From: Desulfobulbaceae bacterium
GTDB taxonomy: Bacteria > Desulfobacterota > Desulfobulbia > Desulfobulbales > Desulfocapsaceae
Reading direction: 5' to 3'
DNA length: 64,000 nucleotides
Assembly (NCBI GenBank): GCA_003249645.1
Contig: QKIH01000033.1
Location: forward strand, 1-64,000
Positions 55,753 through 64,000 of this stretch are shown piece by piece. Position 1 is the first letter of the stretch, and each line of letters begins with the position of its first letter. Position numbers and translations under genes: made by a program. A model generated the notes under the pieces. The model did not search any database. It was given only the letters and a program-made list of their open reading frames with translations, and had not been told where the DNA came from.

Positions 55753-56533
55753 AAATATTTCATTTAGTTATCCGGATGGATCAAGAGCACTGCATAACCT
55801 TTCGCTTACCATCGAAACAGGAGAATGTGTGGCCATCACCGGGCATAACGGATCAGGCAAAACCACTCTGGTAAAGCATCTCAATGGTCTGCTGAAACCT
55901 GATAACGGCGATGTTTTGGTAAACGACAGCAATACCAAAGCATGTAAGACAGGCCAACTGGCAAGACAGGTTGCCCTGCTTTTCCAGAATCCCGACGACC
56001 AGATATGTAAGCAGACGGTACGAGATGAGATTGCATTCGGCCCTAAAAATTTGGGATTTGAAAAAGATAAAATCAACCTTCTGGTCGAAGTGTCCCTGGC
56101 TCTTTTTGATCTCGTGCAATATAAAAACCACAACCCTCACGATCTCGGCTACAGTGAACGTAAACGAACAGCTATGGCCTCAATTGTTGCCATGGACAGC
56201 CCGGTCCTTATTTTCGACGAGCCCACCGCCGGACTCGATCATCTTGAGATAGAACTCTTATTGAAGGTGTTTGAAAAACTGCAGCGGGAAAACAAAACGA
56301 TCATAGTTATTTCCCATGATGTCGATTTTATTGCAGAGAATATGGATCGGACAATCACTCTTGCCAATGGGGAAAAAATCTTTGATGGTCCGGTCAGAAA
56401 TCTTTTTCAGGATGATTCACTTCTTGCCAGATGCGGCCTGCTCGCTCCGCAAATGGTTCAACTGAGCAAAAGCTGTAAGCTGCCTTCAGCAGCTCTGAGC
56501 CCCCAGGAATTTATTTCTCTCGTTCAAGACTGA
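55736..56533 (+). CDS. ECF transporter ATPase A2 with degenerate signature
   Basis: A 265-residue ABC ATPase starting at ATG 55736, inside the end of A1. Walker A GHNGSGKTT, Q-loop LLFQNPDDQ, Walker B VLIFDEPTAGLD and switch His194 (VISHD) are intact. The ABC signature is not: LGYSERKR (137-144) replaces LSGGQ-x-KR. With A1 it should form one consensus ATP site (A2 Walker motifs with A1 signature) and one degenerate site. It is the last gene of the ECF operon; the downstream gene converges. Confidence 0.88.
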   Translation: MTIRIKNISFSYPDGSRALHNLSLTIETGECVAITGHNGSGKTTLVKHLNGLLKPDNGDVLVNDSNTKACKTGQLARQVALLFQNPDDQICKQTVRDEIAFGPKNLGFEKDKINLLVEVSLALFDLVQYKNHNPHDLGYSERKRTAMASIVAMDSPVLIFDEPTAGLDHLEIELLLKVFEKLQRENKTIIVISHDVDFIAENMDRTITLANGEKIFDGPVRNLFQDDSLLARCGLLAPQMVQLSKSCKLPSAALSPQEFISLVQD

Positions 56534-56608
56534 GGAGGATATCCCAGCATCATTCATTTTATCAGCTGTCGCTACTACTGTTTTTATTTTATCCTTTGCC
56601 GGATCTCC

Positions 56609-57637
56609 TTAAAAGTCCTCTTTATACTCTTCTTTTACCTTCAATATTTCCGGCATGACTTTTAAGAACAGCGGTATCAGATTCGGATCGAAATGCTGCC
56701 CTGATTCTTTCTCCAACAGAGCGATGCTCTCTTCAACCGACCAGGCTCTTTTATACGGTCTTTCCGAGGTAAGGGCATCAAAGACATCGGCAATGGCAAC
56801 AATCCGGCCAGATAACGGAATATCTTCACCGGAAAGGCGGTTTGGATAGCCGCAGCCGTTCCATTTTTCATGGTGGGTCAAAGCTACCTCACTGGCCAGT
56901 TTGAGAAGTTCCGACTCATCCTCACCGATCATCTCCACCCCTATTTGAGGGTGCTCTTTCATGATCGCAAATTCTTCATCCGTGAGTTTCCCCGGTTTTT
57001 TCAGGATATTATCCGGAATGCCAATTTTTCCGACATCGTGCATCGGCGCAGCATTCATGAGCAGTTCGGCATCGCTTTCACTGAGACCGGCTTCACGTCC
57101 AAGAAAATAAGAATATTTGCTCATCCTGATAACATGCAGACCGGTTTCATTATCTTTAAACTCTGCTGCCTTACCCAACCGCTGAATGATCTTGAGGCGC
57201 GTTTTTATTATTTCGTCTGTGCTCTGCCGCACTTTTTTATCCAGTTCGCGATTTTGGTCATAGAGGGCAAGCTGGGTTTTCACCCTTGCCTTGACTATCG
57301 GCGGACTGAGGGGCTTACCGATATAATCAACAGCACCGAGCTCAAACCCTCTTATCTCATCATCCACTTCAATTTTTGCGGTGACAAAAATAATCGGGAT
57401 ATTGCGGGTAACCAGATCGGCCTTTAACCGTCTGCACACCTCATAGCCATCGATTTCCGGCATCATCACGTCAAGCAGTATGATGTCAGGAGGACTCTTT
57501 CTGGCGAGCTCCAGGGCTGTGCTCCCGTTTAATACCGCCTTAACGATATATTCATCTTTTAAGATACCGACTAACACATCGATGTTAGCGGGTGTATCAT
57601 CAACAACGAGAACAGTCTGCTTATTGCTTCCACTCAT
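56609..57637 (-). CDS. Response regulator with HD-GYP output (RpfG-like)
   Basis: A 342-residue protein. The receiver domain (about 8-125) has the phosphoacceptor in DIILLDVMMPEIDG. The HD-GYP domain (about 155-330) has HDVGKIGIPDNILKKPGKL, HHEKWNGCGYPNRLSG and IADVFDALTSERPYK, a complete cyclic di-GMP phosphodiesterase site. The start follows GAGGTGATCA. It lies eight bases after a lone receiver gene, and both follow the giant hybrid kinase on the same strand, so they should receive phosphate from it. Confidence 0.92.
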   Translation of the reverse strand: MSGSNKQTVLVVDDTPANIDVLVGILKDEYIVKAVLNGSTALELARKSPPDIILLDVMMPEIDGYEVCRRLKADLVTRNIPIIFVTAKIEVDDEIRGFELGAVDYIGKPLSPPIVKARVKTQLALYDQNRELDKKVRQSTDEIIKTRLKIIQRLGKAAEFKDNETGLHVIRMSKYSYFLGREAGLSESDAELLMNAAPMHDVGKIGIPDNILKKPGKLTDEEFAIMKEHPQIGVEMIGEDESELLKLASEVALTHHEKWNGCGYPNRLSGEDIPLSGRIVAIADVFDALTSERPYKRAWSVEESIALLEKESGQHFDPNLIPLFLKVMPEILKVKEEYKEDF

Positions 57638-57645
57638 TGATCACC

Positions 57646-58020
57646 TCAATCTTCCGGAAGAAAAATGTCGAGTAAAGAAAATAGGCTGCCGGGGTCAACC
57701 GGTTTTTTCAGATAGGCGGCGCCACCAGCATCCATTGCCTGTTCGGTCTCGGCTTCATCTGCTTTTCCACTAAGAAAGATTACCGGAATATCACTGGTTG
57801 CGGTATCTGCCTTGAGCTTGCGGCAGACTTCAATGCCATTTTCACCAGGCATGACAATATCGAGAAGAATCAGGGCGGGCGCGGGTGTTAAGGATGCTAT
57901 TTTTAAAGCCAGTGTTCCATTAATCGCAGCCTTCACATTGTATCTTTCCTTGAGCAGGCCCACCAGCAGGTCAAGGTTTTCCGGGGCATCGTCTACAACA
58001 AGAACCGTCTTTCTTTCCAT
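57646..58020 (-). CDS. Single-domain response regulator
   Basis: A 124-residue receiver domain: VLVVDDAPENLDLLV carries the acid pocket, LILLDIVMPGENG the phosphoacceptor Asp, and PVIFLSGKAD the Ser/Lys end of the switch. No output domain. It sits between the hybrid kinase and the HD-GYP regulator and may carry phosphate between them or act as a sink. Confidence 0.9.
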   Translation of the reverse strand: MERKTVLVVDDAPENLDLLVGLLKERYNVKAAINGTLALKIASLTPAPALILLDIVMPGENGIEVCRKLKADTATSDIPVIFLSGKADEAETEQAMDAGGAAYLKKPVDPGSLFSLLDIFLPED

Positions 58021-58035
58021 TATCCTGTTTCCTTA

Positions 58036-61000
58036 TCATGATTCATCAATAACAATTACAAGCAGGTCTTTTATTTCATTGGCTTTTTCCGCTGTTTTCT
58101 CAAAATCATATTGTGTCAGCGGGGCCAGTATCTCTTCGTAGGACTTTACAATTCCAGCACTTTCAAAGACCCCTTTATTTTCCTGAAGGTATTCAGCGGT
58201 ATCTGTATCATAACCGGAAGCCATCGATATAAGATGATCAAGGACCTCAAATACCGGACCAAACAACTTGTTGTGAAGCATCTGAAAATACTGCAGTGCC
58301 TGCTGATAATCATACTTCTCAACCGAAGTTTTCATTGCAGCAACAGGGTTTTCCGCCCCAGTCAGCGCTAAATCATAGTTCTGCAGTTCATCGATAAGAT
58401 CTATCGAATCGGTGTCAAAAGACTTAAGTTTATCCGCAAGCTTCTTCAATAGCGGAAGAAATTCAGCACTATCAATTACCGGCAGTACCTGTTTTATCGC
58501 CTTTTCAGGTGTATTCAGGATAGCAAGTGCCTCCAGCACTACATTCAGCTCTTTTTCGCATGCGGCAATATCTGTTTTATCGACCTGCTGTGCTCCGGCC
58601 CCTTTTTCAAGGAACAGGGCGCGTTCCTGCACCTGACGGGCACCGATGTTACCTGCAACCCCTTTTACCGTGTGAGCAAGTCTCTCAGCCAACGACCAGT
58701 CTTCTGCTTCAACGGCAGCCTGGTACTGGCTGATAAAATCTTTTTGCGTCTCTGCAAATTTCCGCAAAAGTTTCATGTAAAGTCCAGTGTTATCCTGGGT
58801 TCGCATGAGCCCGTCTTCAATATCTATTCCATCCAGATCAGGTAGCTCGACCTCAACAGCCTCGGCCTGCTTGACGGGGGCAGCAGGATTTCGCGGACTT
58901 ATCCATTTCGCCATGGTGCCAAACAGTTCATGGACATTGATCGGTTTGGCAATATGATCATTCATCCCCGCTGCCAGCACCTTTTCTCTGTCGCCTGCCA
59001 TGGCATTTGCCGTCATAGCAAGAATCGGCAGGCTGACAAACCTCTCGTCCTGTCGTATTTTTCTTGTCGCCTCATACCCATCAAGCACCGGCATCTGACA
59101 ATCCATCAGTACTCCGTCATATTCCTTTTGTTCAATGGCCGTCATTGCCTCAAGGCCGTTATTCGCCACATCGACAATAATCCCGTGAGACTCCAGTATT
59201 TCCACGGCAAGCTCTTGATTAATCTCATTATCTTCAACAAGAAGAACCATCGCACCTGAAAGTCTTTTCACATCTTCATCTGATGTTGCTTTTTTTCTCT
59301 GCGACCGGGTCAGTATCGGAATGCTTTTCCCCTTTGCAGTCATAATGGAATCAAGCAGGGTCGAAGGAGTAACCGGTTTTGTCAGAAAGGCGCTGATTTC
59401 AACTTTTTCCGCAGCTTTGATCGACGCCTCTTTACCGTAGGCCGTGACCATAAAGATTGTCGGCGTGTTCGTGAGGATGCCGCTTTTCTGTATCGTCTCA
59501 ATTACTTCAACCCCGTTCATTTCCGGCATCTGCCAGTCCATAATGACCAGATCATACGGATTATTCCGGTCCTCTTGTTCAAGCAGAGTCAGGGCCTCCT
59601 TACCGTTGTTGGCAGTGGTAACATGAAACCCGAAATTGTTGAGCAGGGCTTGCAGGATTTCCCTTGAAGTGAGATTATCATCAACAACAAGGATTCGACA
59701 GTCACCTATCTCATTGAAAATGTTAGGACGATATACCTGGACTTCAGTCTGTTTTTTCAATTTTACAGTAAAATAAAAACAGCTTCCCTTGCCGGTCTCA
59801 CTCTCTACCCAGATTTCACCTCCCATCATCTCCACAAGATTTTTGCAGATGGCAAGGCCAAGTCCGGTTCCACCGTATTGCCTGGTTGTCGAGGTATCCG
59901 CCTGAGAAAACGATTTGAAGAGTTTGCCCTGCTGTTCTTTACTGAGCCCGATACCGGTATCCCGAACGGAAAACTTGAGTTCGACATTATTCTCATCTTC
60001 AGCCAGCACAACACTTGAGATAACAATTTCTCCTTTTTCAGTGAATTTAACAGCATTATTCCCCAGGTTGGTGAGTATCTGCCCAAGACGTAAAGGGTCT
60101 CCGATCAGGGCGGTAGGCAGCTCTGAGGAAAAGTCAAACATCAGCTCGAGCCCTTTTTCCTCCGTCTTCAACCCGACGAGATTGGCCAAGTTTTCAAAGA
60201 CATCTTCCAACCTGAACGGAATTGATTCAATATCGAGCTTACCGGCTTCGATTTTAGAGAAATCCAGGATATCATTTATTATTCCAAGCAGGGAATTTGC
60301 TGAAAGATCGATTTTTTCCAAATAATTTCGCTGCTTTTTATCAAGATCTGTCTGCAGGGCCAAGTGGGACATGCCGATAATAGCGTTCATCGGCGTCCTT
60401 ATCTCATGGCTCATGTTGGCAAGAAAATCGGATTTTGCCTTCGTTGCTTCTTCGGCTTTTTCCTTCGCCTCGATAACGGCACGTTCCGCTTCTTTCATAT
60501 CACTGATATCCGTCAACCAGCCGAGAATACCGTGTTTCCCTTCGTATTCAATGGGCAGAAAACTCAATAAAACATCTTTGATTTCACCTTCTCTGCCGTA
60601 CATCTGCACTTCGTAATTCTCAACGATGCCCTGCTCCCTGGTCTGCACAACCAGATGAGTTCTTTCTTCCTGATCCACATAGATATCTGTTGACCTCGTC
60701 CCGATATCGGCGCCAAACAGCTCTTTAAATTTCGGGTTGACAAAATGCAGGATATTATCGGTCGAAATCGCCACACCGATGGGACTCGTATCAAGGATAT
60801 ATTCCAACTGCTCCTTGGATTTCTTCAACGCCTCTTCTGCGAGTTTTCTATCTGAAATATCCTCCACAGTACAGATTACTTCGGAGGGTGACTGACCAGG
60901 ATTAACAGGGTTACACATAAATCTCAGAAACGCAGTTCTGCCGCCTATCACAGAAGTATACTCACCTTCATGGCTAGAAGAATCACCATGAAGTGCGGCG

Positions 61001-64000
61001 ATCAGCACTGAAACGACATCTTTATCCGGCAGATTAGCCAAGGTATCGAATCCGATAAAGGCATCGACTGAGGCACCGAAGATGTCTGCCACCTTGGGGT
61101 TACAGTTGATAATTTTGCCGTCAGTTCCGAGATGGATCATGCCAAGCGGAGATTTATCAAATATGGTCCGGAGCTGTTCCATGCTTTCTGCAAGAGCAGC
61201 CTCGGCTCTTTTTCGCTCAGTGATATCCTGCTTAACTGCCAGATAACGGTCAATCTTCCCTCTACTGTTGAAAAGCGGAGTAATAGATGCATTTTCCCAG
61301 TAGAGCTCTCCGCTCTTCCTTTTGTTAATCAGTTCACCGTTCCATATTTCGCCACGTTTGATGGTTTGCCACATCCCGGCATAAAATTCATCGTTATGTT
61401 CTCCTGACTTCAATATATTCGGCCTGTTACCGATCACTTCTTCTGGTGCAAAACCGCTAACTTTTATAAAAGCCGGGTTGACATACTCGATTACCCCTCG
61501 AGTATTAGTGATAAGAATAGCAGCAGGACTTTGTTCAACAGCTTTTGAAAGTGTTCGAAGCTCTGCTTCGGCCTTTCTCCGCTCCGTAATATCTCTTATA
61601 GTTCCAACAACATACATGTCATCTTTTACTTTAAAAGAGGAGACCGCCACCTCAACCGGAAACTCCGAGCGGTCTTTGCGCAGGGCGATAAGTTCCTCAA
61701 CTTTCCCTATAAGTCCGCCTGGGCTCCTTTCACCTAACTTTTTAAATCCCTCTCTGGCAGAATCGTGGTATTCATCGGCAATATATCCATAAACACTGCT
61801 TCCGATGGCATCTTCCGATGGAACACCGAAGAGCGTCTCGGCAGCATGATTCCAATATTGAATTATTCCTTTAGAATCAGTCATAAAGAGACCGTCATGC
61901 ATTGCCAGACTCATCGCCCTGATCCGGTTTTCACTGGCCTCGAGTAGATCCTGAGTCTTCTTTCTTACAGCAATTTCTCTGGCAAGTTTCCTGTTCCAGA
62001 ACAGGATCACGATTCCAAAAAGAATTGCGCCGATTATTATTTTGAGAGCAAGTGAATAATCTCTTCCTTTCTCGAACCTTACTGTCAGCCATTTTTGGGA
62101 AATCGCGCGCTGATCTTCTTCACTGATTGAGGCAAGAACCTTATTGATAATTGAGACAGCTTCTGGGAACCTGGGATCAATTCCGAAACGGTGCTCGAAC
62201 TGATATTCGGTTTCACCGGCAATTTTCAGGTTTTTGAAACCAAGCCGTTGAACTGCATCGACTGTAACTGCAAGATGCCCGACAAAAGCATCAACCTCTG
62301 CATTCGCCACAAGAATGAGAGCTTCCTGCACATTTTTCGCTTCACGCAATTTGATAGCCGGGTAATTGGAACTCAGGAAGTGATAGCTTGTATAGCCCTT
62401 TTCAACAGCGACATTCAGACCATTCAGGTCGTCGGTTGTTTTGATATTATGAATGCTGTCTCTGGTGACTATAACCAATGGAAATGTTACAAACGGCTCT
62501 GAGTAAATGATCTTCCGTTTCACAGAATCATCTTTATTTATAGCCGGTACAACGTCAATTTCAGCCTGTTCATATCTTTCCAGAACATCAGCCCAGGTTG
62601 CAACCGGCTGGTACTGAAATTTCAATCCGCTTCTATCCGAAATAAGCTTCATATAATCTGCGATCAGCCCATCATACTGCTTGGGATCATCGGTAATTGA
62701 AAGCGGCTCCCACGAAAATGCGCTGAATATCAACGGCTCGTGCCGTGCAATAAACTGTCTTTCACGTGCTGTAAGGTGTGCTCTTAATTCTTCAGCGATA
62801 TTCTGGCGTTCCAGACCAACCCATTTACTGAGAACTTCTCGTTTCTGCTCGAGATTGAATTTATTGAGGGACTTATTAAGAATGGAGGCAAGAATCGGCT
62901 CATCTTTTCTTGTACCAATGGAAAAGGCAGAAGCCGGCTTACTCAGTTTTCCCTGAATCTGTAGATCTGTTAACAGCTGATGGATGATGATATAACCGGC
63001 AACAGCTCTGTTTCCTGCATAGGCATCAACCTCGCTGTCAGAAACGCCCCGTAGACAGGAAGGTGTATCTGGATAGAGCTTAATCTGTATCTCAGGATAG
63101 TTTTTCTTGAAATAGTCTACAGTATCAAAGCCTTCTTCAAGAGCAATGGTTTTCCCTTTCAGATTTGCTTCCGAACTGAAAAATGGTCCATTTTTCGGGG
63201 CAACAATAGTATCCGGAATGGTGAGATAGGTTTTTGTGAAATTGAGATACGCTTCTTTTCCAGCATCGGGTACGACATCCAAGATCCCGTCTGCTTCCTT
63301 ATTTTTTACTGCATTCAGATTTTCCAGATACGTACCGGGAACCATTTCAATGGACAGCCCGGAATATTTTTCGATATAACCGATCATTTCCTCACCAATA
63401 CCGGAAATTTTTCCTTCCGGAGTAACAAAATTGATCGGCGGCCAGGCTGACAGTGACCGGACTGTTATTTTTGGGTGAGAATCAATCCATGCCTGTTCTT
63501 CCGGAGAAAATTCAGCCTGATTGTCTTCTATTGCTTCGTTACCTACAAAACGACTCGATGTCCAGGTATGCTGAATCTTCAGTTTTTGTTCAAACGAAAC
63601 AGCTTTAAGCGCCTTGTCGAGAATGGGTACAAACTCCGGCCAATCTTTGCGAACACCCATTGATAACTGCTGAACCCCTCCGGGAAGCTGAAAGTCAATT
63701 GTCAGGTTTTCAATTTGTAATTCGTTTATCTGATAGATCGTTGCTGCAAGATTACCGATAAAGACATCTATCTCACTATTTGAAAGAGCAAACAGAGCGT
63801 CAGGCGCCGTAGGATACAGTATCGGCTGAAAAACAGTATTTTCCTTGATCCATCCATGATGGGAACTGTCCATCTGAACGCCAAGCAGTTTGCCCTCCAG
63901 ATCTGCCATAGCATTCGGTTTTTTCATCCCTTTTCGCGAAACAGCAACCCGTGGAAAGGAGAGATATGAATCGGTAAAGTTTAAAAATTCAGATCTTTCT
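58036..64000 (-). CDS. Giant hybrid histidine kinase with periplasmic SBP domains (5' end outside window)
   Basis: At least 1987 residues; the frame is still open at the right edge, so the true start lies beyond 64000. In order there are three tandem bacterial solute-binding (SBP_bac_3-like) domains, the first incomplete, over about the first 620 residues. A membrane helix follows ([16 protein letters not shown]), then four PAS domains. Next are a HisKA domain (phosphoacceptor His in [13 protein letters not shown]) and an HATPase ([20 protein letters not shown]). Two receivers ([14 protein letters not shown] and [13 protein letters not shown]) and an HPt domain ([14 protein letters not shown]) end the recognisable part. 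It senses small solutes in the periplasm and runs a multistep phosphorelay feeding the two regulators downstream. Confidence 0.92.
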   Translation of the reverse strand, partial: ERSEFLNFTDSYLSFPRVAVSRKGMKKPNAMADLEGKLLGVQMDSSHHGWIKENTVFQPILYPTAPDALFALSNSEIDVFIGNLAATIYQINELQIENLTIDFQLPGGVQQLSMGVRKDWPEFVPILDKALKAVSFEQKLKIQHTWTSSRFVGNEAIEDNQAEFSPEEQAWIDSHPKITVRSLSAWPPINFVTPEGKISGIGEEMIGYIEKYSGLSIEMVPGTYLENLNAVKNKEADGILDVVPDAGKEAYLNFTKTYLTIPDTIVAPKNGPFFSSEANLKGKTIALEEGFDTVDYFKKNYPEIQIKLYPDTPSCLRGVSDSEVDAYAGNRAVAGYIIIHQLLTDLQIQGKLSKPASAFSIGTRKDEPILASILNKSLNKFNLEQKREVLSKWVGLERQNIAEELRAHLTARERQFIARHEPLIFSAFSWEPLSITDDPKQYDGLIADYMKLISDRSGLKFQYQPVATWADVLERYEQAEIDVVPAINKDDSVKRKIIYSEPFVTFPLVIVTRDSIHNIKTTDDLNGLNVAVEKGYTSYHFLSSNYPAIKLREAKNVQEALILVANAEVDAFVGHLAVTVDAVQRLGFKNLKIAGETEYQFEHRFGIDPRFPEAVSIINKVLASISEEDQRAISQKWLTVRFEKGRDYSLALKIIIGAILFGIVILFWNRKLAREIAVRKKTQDLLEASENRIRAMSLAMHDGLFMTDSKGIIQYWNHAAETLFGVPSEDAIGSSVYGYIADEYHDSAREGFKKLGERSPGGLIGKVEELIALRKDRSEFPVEVAVSSFKVKDDMYVVGTIRDITERRKAEAELRTLSKAVEQSPAAILITNTRGVIEYVNPAFIKVSGFAPEEVIGNRPNILKSGEHNDEFYAGMWQTIKRGEIWNGELINKRKSGELYWENASITPLFNSRGKIDRYLAVKQDITERKRAEAALAESMEQLRTIFDKSPLGMIHLGTDGKIINCNPKVADIFGASVDAFIGFDTLANLPDKDVVSVLIAALHGDSSSHEGEYTSVIGGRTAFLRFMCNPVNPGQSPSEVICTVEDISDRKLAEEALKKSKEQLEYILDTSPIGVAISTDNILHFVNPKFKELFGADIGTRSTDIYVDQEERTHLVVQTREQGIVENYEVQMYGREGEIKDVLLSFLPIEYEGKHGILGWLTDISDMKEAERAVIEAKEKAEEATKAKSDFLANMSHEIRTPMNAIIGMSHLALQTDLDKKQRNYLEKIDLSANSLLGIINDILDFSKIEAGKLDIESIPFRLEDVFENLANLVGLKTEEKGLELMFDFSSELPTALIGDPLRLGQILTNLGNNAVKFTEKGEIVISSVVLAEDENNVELKFSVRDTGIGLSKEQQGKLFKSFSQADTSTTRQYGGTGLGLAICKNLVEMMGGEIWVESETGKGSCFYFTVKLKKQTEVQVYRPNIFNEIGDCRILVVDDNLTSREILQALLNNFGFHVTTANNGKEALTLLEQEDRNNPYDLVIMDWQMPEMNGVEVIETIQKSGILTNTPTIFMVTAYGKEASIKAAEKVEISAFLTKPVTPSTLLDSIMTAKGKSIPILTRSQRKKATSDEDVKRLSGAMVLLVEDNEINQELAVEILESHGIIVDVANNGLEAMTAIEQKEYDGVLMDCQMPVLDGYEATRKIRQDERFVSLPILAMTANAMAGDREKVLAAGMNDHIAKPINVHELFGTMAKWISPRNPAAPVKQAEAVEVELPDLDGIDIEDGLMRTQDNTGLYMKLLRKFAETQKDFISQYQAAVEAEDWSLAERLAHTVKGVAGNIGARQVQERALFLEKGAGAQQVDKTDIAACEKELNVVLEALAILNTPEKAIKQVLPVIDSAEFLPLLKKLADKLKSFDTDSIDLIDELQNYDLALTGAENPVAAMKTSVEKYDYQQALQYFQMLHNKLFGPVFEVLDHLISMASGYDTDTAEYLQENKGVFESAGIVKSYEEILAPLTQYDFEKTAEKANEIKDLLVIVIDES

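Overview
The window is about 64 kb of bacterial chromosome with dense coding on both strands and mid-range GC. No rRNA, tRNA, CRISPR array or transposase gene was seen. The gene set fits an anaerobic Gram-negative bacterium of the Desulfobacterota, most likely a Desulfobulbales relative. It includes a selenocysteine-containing SelD, a complex-I-like hydrogenase-related membrane complex, ETF:quinone oxidoreductase, many lipoproteins, an ECF transporter, HD-GYP proteins and a very large hybrid kinase. This placement is inferred from gene content; no marker gene is present.

Layout. 0-1.4 kb is AT-richer and may be the tail of an integron cassette array: a small ORF, an attC-like fold and a lipoprotein gene. 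1.4-7 kb holds a DMT transporter, two MJ0042-type zinc-ribbon proteins, dihydrofolate reductase and an SLC13 permease. 7-19.2 kb is the most interesting block. A sensor kinase and a sigma-54 response regulator, whose DNA-binding end is frameshifted, lie upstream of a -24/-12 promoter. That promoter precedes a 76-residue protein, a predicted zinc protein resembling LCIB-type beta-carbonic anhydrases, and six subunits of a group-4-hydrogenase-like complex. The large subunit of this complex lacks the NiFe cysteines. 19.5-26.7 kb holds mostly small metabolic and stress genes: gnd, an MBL hydrolase, GNAT, a Cdd1-like protein, and a MerR regulator with a recognisable 19-bp-spacer promoter in front of an AhpD/CMD-like gene and a LysE exporter. 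26.8-34.2 kb carries ApbE, a second DMT transporter, a GAF-fused PilB/GspE ATPase, a cupin, ETF-QO and a glycine-zipper lipoprotein.

34.2-40.3 kb is an SOS mutagenesis operon, lexA-DUF72-imuB-dnaE2. Two palindromic LexA-type boxes lie on its promoter. The DUF72 gene occupies the place where imuA is often found, and the Y-family protein lacks its catalytic acids. 40.3-50.6 kb holds an OmpA-like lipoprotein and a membrane-anchored protein with pseudo-deacetylase, glycosidase-like and zinc-ribbon parts. It also holds selD (read through an in-frame UGA), PIN-PhoH, an OlsF-like acyltransferase fusion, a DksA paralogue without a zinc site and a radical SAM protein. 50.6-56.5 kb has a META lipoprotein, a dual-HD protein, and a PPC-domain gene overlapping the S gene of an ECF transporter (S, T, A1, A2). 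The sequence predicts one canonical and one degenerate ATP site for this transporter. 56.6-64 kb is a signalling module of a REC-HD-GYP protein, a lone REC protein and a giant hybrid kinase that runs off the right edge.

The strongest candidate for an undescribed system is the sigma-54-linked operon at 10.2-19.2 kb. It joins a carbonic-anhydrase-like zinc protein to a proton- or sodium-pumping, hydrogenase-derived complex that cannot carry a NiFe site.
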